Positions 6,376 through 7,885 of a DNA stretch of 7,885 nt are shown here, one piece after another. The DNA comes from Spirochaetia bacterium. Lineage in GTDB: Bacteria > Spirochaetota > UBA4802 > UBA5550. Made by a program: the position numbers and the translations under genes. The DNA lies in assembly GCA_031289575.1 (NCBI GenBank), contig JAITPE010000063.1, positions 1-7,885 on the forward strand. Reading direction: 5' to 3'. How positions within the stretch are numbered: position 1 is the first letter of the stretch; each line of letters opens with the position of its first letter. The notes beneath the pieces were generated by a model, which saw nothing but the letters and a program-made list of their open reading frames with translations, was not told the DNA's origin and did no database searches.

Positions 6376-6839
6376 CGCGTATTTTTTGTATTCTATTGGC
6401 GCTGATTTTTTTTGCCGGCTGTCCTAAAAACAGGGAGCCCGACGGGTCAAGCCCGTCGGCTCTTCTCAAGGCTTTGGCCGGGGCAGATAATTTTGATCAG
6501 GCTCTGCTCTGTTATTCATCGGGAACCAAAAATGCAATCAGGGGTATACTGTCGGCCGACAAGAATATCAGCGAAGGCGAATTTGAACCGGTTCTGGCCT
6601 TTTTGCAGGGAGCCATGAGCTGGGACATTGTATCCGAAAAAATAACCGGCGAAATAGCCGAGCTTGATGTTGTCATATCGGATCATATTGTGGATAACAG
6701 AATCGGCTTTAGAATTTTATGCCGCATGGTGAAAGAGAATAACAACTGGCGGCTTGATATGGAAAAAGAAATAGCCGGCATGAAGGGCAGCGGCGGAGAG
6801 GCGCATTACCTCGATAACAAGCTGAAGAAATATCAGTAA
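6372..6839 (+). CDS. Small lipoprotein co-expressed with PBP1A
   Basis: A 155-residue predicted lipoprotein. Residues 1-16 are a short signal peptide ending in the lipobox FAGC, so C17 would be lipidated. After a short linker come helices (about 28-85), then alternating hydrophobic strands (WDIVSEKITGEIAELDVVI, 84-102; IGFRILCRMVKENNNWRLDM, 111-130). Ending a strand with an NNNWRLD-type turn resembles small NTF2-like/DUF4878-type lipoproteins, but this is a fold guess, not a family identification. Its ATG overlaps the PBP1A stop (ATGA) and there is no clear Shine-Dalgarno, so translation depends on the upstream gene. This tight coupling suggests a role with the PBP in wall synthesis, perhaps as an activator or scaffold; that is inference. 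Its 3' end overlaps the convergent TPR gene by 7 bases. Confidence 0.8.
   Translation: MTRIFCILLALIFFAGCPKNREPDGSSPSALLKALAGADNFDQALLCYSSGTKNAIRGILSADKNISEGEFEPVLAFLQGAMSWDIVSEKITGEIAELDVVISDHIVDNRIGFRILCRMVKENNNWRLDMEKEIAGMKGSGGEAHYLDNKLKKYQ
6435..6462 (+). other. Strong GC-rich hairpin inside the lipoprotein gene
   Basis: CGACGGG / CCCGTCG pairs perfectly around a 5-base loop (TCAAG), extended by GAGC / GCTC after one bulged C. It begins about 60 bases after the PBP1A stop, at the codons just after the lipid-attachment cysteine. No T-run follows, so it is not a standard terminator. It could slow or reduce transcription or translation into the lipoprotein gene, or simply reflect codon choice. 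Confidence 0.4.
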
Positions 6840-7381
6840 AGCGAAATCGCCAGGTTGAGCATAATATTCGACAGCAATTCGGGCCCTTCCGGGTCTTTTG
6901 GAAATTTAGCGCAAAACTCCGTACAGCGTATAAGCGCCGCATAGAGGGCGTTCATGTCGATATAAAGATTTACTATATTGTAGTGAGCCTCTTCAATATA
7001 CGGGTCGATATCTATAGCGCGCTGATAATAATACAGCGCCCTTTCGTAATCCTCAAGCTCCCAGTATACGCCGGCAATATTGGCGAAAGTAACCGGATCT
7101 TTGTCATCTATGCGCATGGCGCGTTCAAGAATTTTGAGTGATTCGGTCAGCCGCCCCATTTCGCAGAGCGTTATTCCAAGGCCGTTAAGTATCTCTGTGT
7201 TTTCATTGTCGATTGACGCCGCGAAGGCGAAGAGTTCGAAGGCCTTCTGATAGTTTTCTTCTTCAATAAAATCATAGGCTTTTTCAATCAGAGGGTCAGC
7301 GTCTCTCTTGAAAGCTTCGATATTGAATAGATCCTGCTCGGTGTTTCTCGGCGGAGCAAGCAAAGGTTTATTATTTTGCAT
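6833..7381 (-). CDS. Cytoplasmic TPR-repeat protein
   Basis: A 182-residue protein made mostly of tetratricopeptide repeats. Four 34-residue units can be laid out at about 30-63, 64-97, 98-131 and 132-165. The third (YWELEDYERALYYYQRAIDIDP) is the most canonical. There is no signal peptide or membrane segment, so it is probably a cytoplasmic protein-protein interaction scaffold; the partner is unknown. The start chosen is ATG 7381 with GGA 8 bases upstream. A TTG at 7399 would add six residues (MENWKK) but has a weaker site. The 3' end overlaps the lipoprotein gene by 7 bases on the opposite strand, and no terminator separates them. The upstream region has a TATAAT on the minus strand (7462 to 7457) with only a weak -35 (TTATAA) 18 bases before it. 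Confidence 0.85.
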   Translation of the reverse strand: MQNNKPLLAPPRNTEQDLFNIEAFKRDADPLIEKAYDFIEEENYQKAFELFAFAASIDNENTEILNGLGITLCEMGRLTESLKILERAMRIDDKDPVTFANIAGVYWELEDYERALYYYQRAIDIDPYIEEAHYNIVNLYIDMNALYAALIRCTEFCAKFPKDPEGPELLSNIMLNLAISLY

Positions 7382-7583
7382 CTTTTTCCAATTTTCCAAG
7401 TAACCTGTTTTTTAAAAGTAATACATCGTAAATGCTTATAGTGAACATTGATAATTATTATATAAAAAAAGCAAGATTTTTTATAATTTTCGTCAGCAAA
7501 TTATTTCTAAGGGGCAGAGTTCGTTTTTAGTTTGAAAAGAGAAAAGACAAAAAACTTTATAATGCTGTAAAGCCGAGTTTTTA

Positions 7584-7612
7584 TTGACGAAAAACCTATC
7601 CGCGCTTATAGA
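7584..7612 (+). promoter_or_regulatory. Predicted promoter of the TetR-family gene
   Basis: TTGACG (7584-7589) and TATAGA (7607-7612) are separated by 17 bases, giving a start near 7620 and a leader of about 35 bases. The rest of the 274-base region between the TPR gene and this gene is AT-rich and holds no further gene. No clear long palindrome for a TetR operator is visible. Confidence 0.5.
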
Positions 7613-7655
7613 TTGTTTTGTCAGCGCAGAACGTGCACAAGATATGGAGGAACGC

Positions 7656-7885
7656 ATGAGTTCGACTAAAAGAGAAAAGAACGCGGAAAAGAACCGTGAA
7701 AAAATCATGAAAATGACGCTCCAGCTTCTTCTTAAAAAGGGAAGCACCGGAGCTGCCTCTACTACCGATATATGCGCTGCCGCAAAGCTGACGCGGCCCA
7801 CGCTTTACCATTACTTCGGCAGCAAACGCGGTTTGCTGCTCGCTGTTCACATGCAGCTCATTGAGCGCGATCTGCGTCCCCTCAT
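7656..7885 (+). CDS. TetR/AcrR-family transcriptional regulator (partial, runs off right edge)
   Basis: The first 76 residues of a DNA-binding repressor are present; the ligand-binding C-terminal domain lies beyond the window. After a lysine/glutamate-rich N-terminus the tetracycline-repressor-type helix-turn-helix domain runs from about residue 13 to 62: REKIMKMTLQLLLKKGSTGA, then TTDICAAAKLTRPTLYHYFGSK, with the recognition helix around RPTLYHYF. The start is ATG 7656, preceded by GGAGG at 7646-7650 with 5 bases of spacing. An in-frame ATG at 7644 would add four residues but lacks a ribosome-binding site. It is divergent from the TPR gene. TetR regulators usually control themselves and a neighbour, often an efflux or metabolic gene, but the target cannot be seen here. 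Confidence 0.88.
   Translation, partial: MSSTKREKNAEKNREKIMKMTLQLLLKKGSTGAASTTDICAAAKLTRPTLYHYFGSKRGLLLAVHMQLIERDLRPL

Noticed and set aside
6841..6850. GCGAAATCGC inverted repeat as terminator after the lipoprotein gene
   Set aside because: A 4-bp stem with a 2-base loop cannot form a stable hairpin and there is no T-run.
7613..7655. TetR operator in the leader of the regulator gene
   Set aside because: Only a short GTGCAC palindrome and a loose TTGT/ACAA pair are present; neither is long or symmetric enough to call.
7493..7850. Minus-strand frames across the TetR start
   Set aside because: The plus-strand frame carries a clear TetR helix-turn-helix, a GGAGG site and a promoter; the antisense frames are shadows.
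1..7885. tRNA, rRNA, CRISPR array or insertion-sequence ends
   Set aside because: No cloverleaf, rRNA-like block, regularly spaced direct repeat or transposase motif was found by eye on either strand.

Overview
The window looks like chromosomal DNA from a spirochaete, most likely a Treponema-like genus. The best evidence is a FlaB-type periplasmic flagellin starting MIINHN, with the spirochaetal signatures [19 protein letters not shown] and [11 protein letters not shown] lipoprotein with an FAGC lipobox and two peptidoglycan enzymes fit a diderm spirochaete envelope.

Layout, left to right. Positions 1-474 hold no intact gene: there are overlapping inverted repeats at the left edge, a start-less hydrophobic frame on the minus strand (19-144) and a start-less fragment on the plus strand (186-437), so this looks like a decayed or repeat-rich stretch. 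Positions 475-1420 (minus) are a compact three-gene operon, DUF3791-like / DUF3990-like / DUF3791-like. Its genes are joined by 4-base stop/start overlaps, and its predicted promoter carries a 17-bp palindrome on the -10 box. It resembles an ADP-ribosyltransferase-type toxin-antitoxin module and is the most accessory-looking part of the window. Positions 1663-2682 (plus) encode an exported M23 metallopeptidase. It converges on the flagellin gene (2764-3612, minus), and a perfect 13-bp hairpin terminator between them can serve both strands. Diverging from the flagellin, 3880-6375 encodes a bifunctional class A penicillin-binding protein with all catalytic motifs intact, translationally coupled to a small lipoprotein (6372-6839). 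That gene converges, with a 7-bp overlap, on a cytoplasmic TPR protein (6833-7381, minus). A TetR-family regulator starts divergently at 7656 and runs off the right edge.

Functionally the core of the window is envelope biology. The PBP builds peptidoglycan, the M23 enzyme probably cuts it, the lipoprotein may assist the PBP, and the flagellin is part of the periplasmic flagellum that runs alongside the cell wall. The three-gene module at the left is a separate, probably horizontally spread, element. The TetR protein cannot be linked to a target because the sequence ends inside it. The most interesting leads are the coupled DUF3791/DUF3990/DUF3791 module with its candidate operator, and the PBP1A-lipoprotein pair. 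All family names come from recognising motifs by eye; no database search was run.
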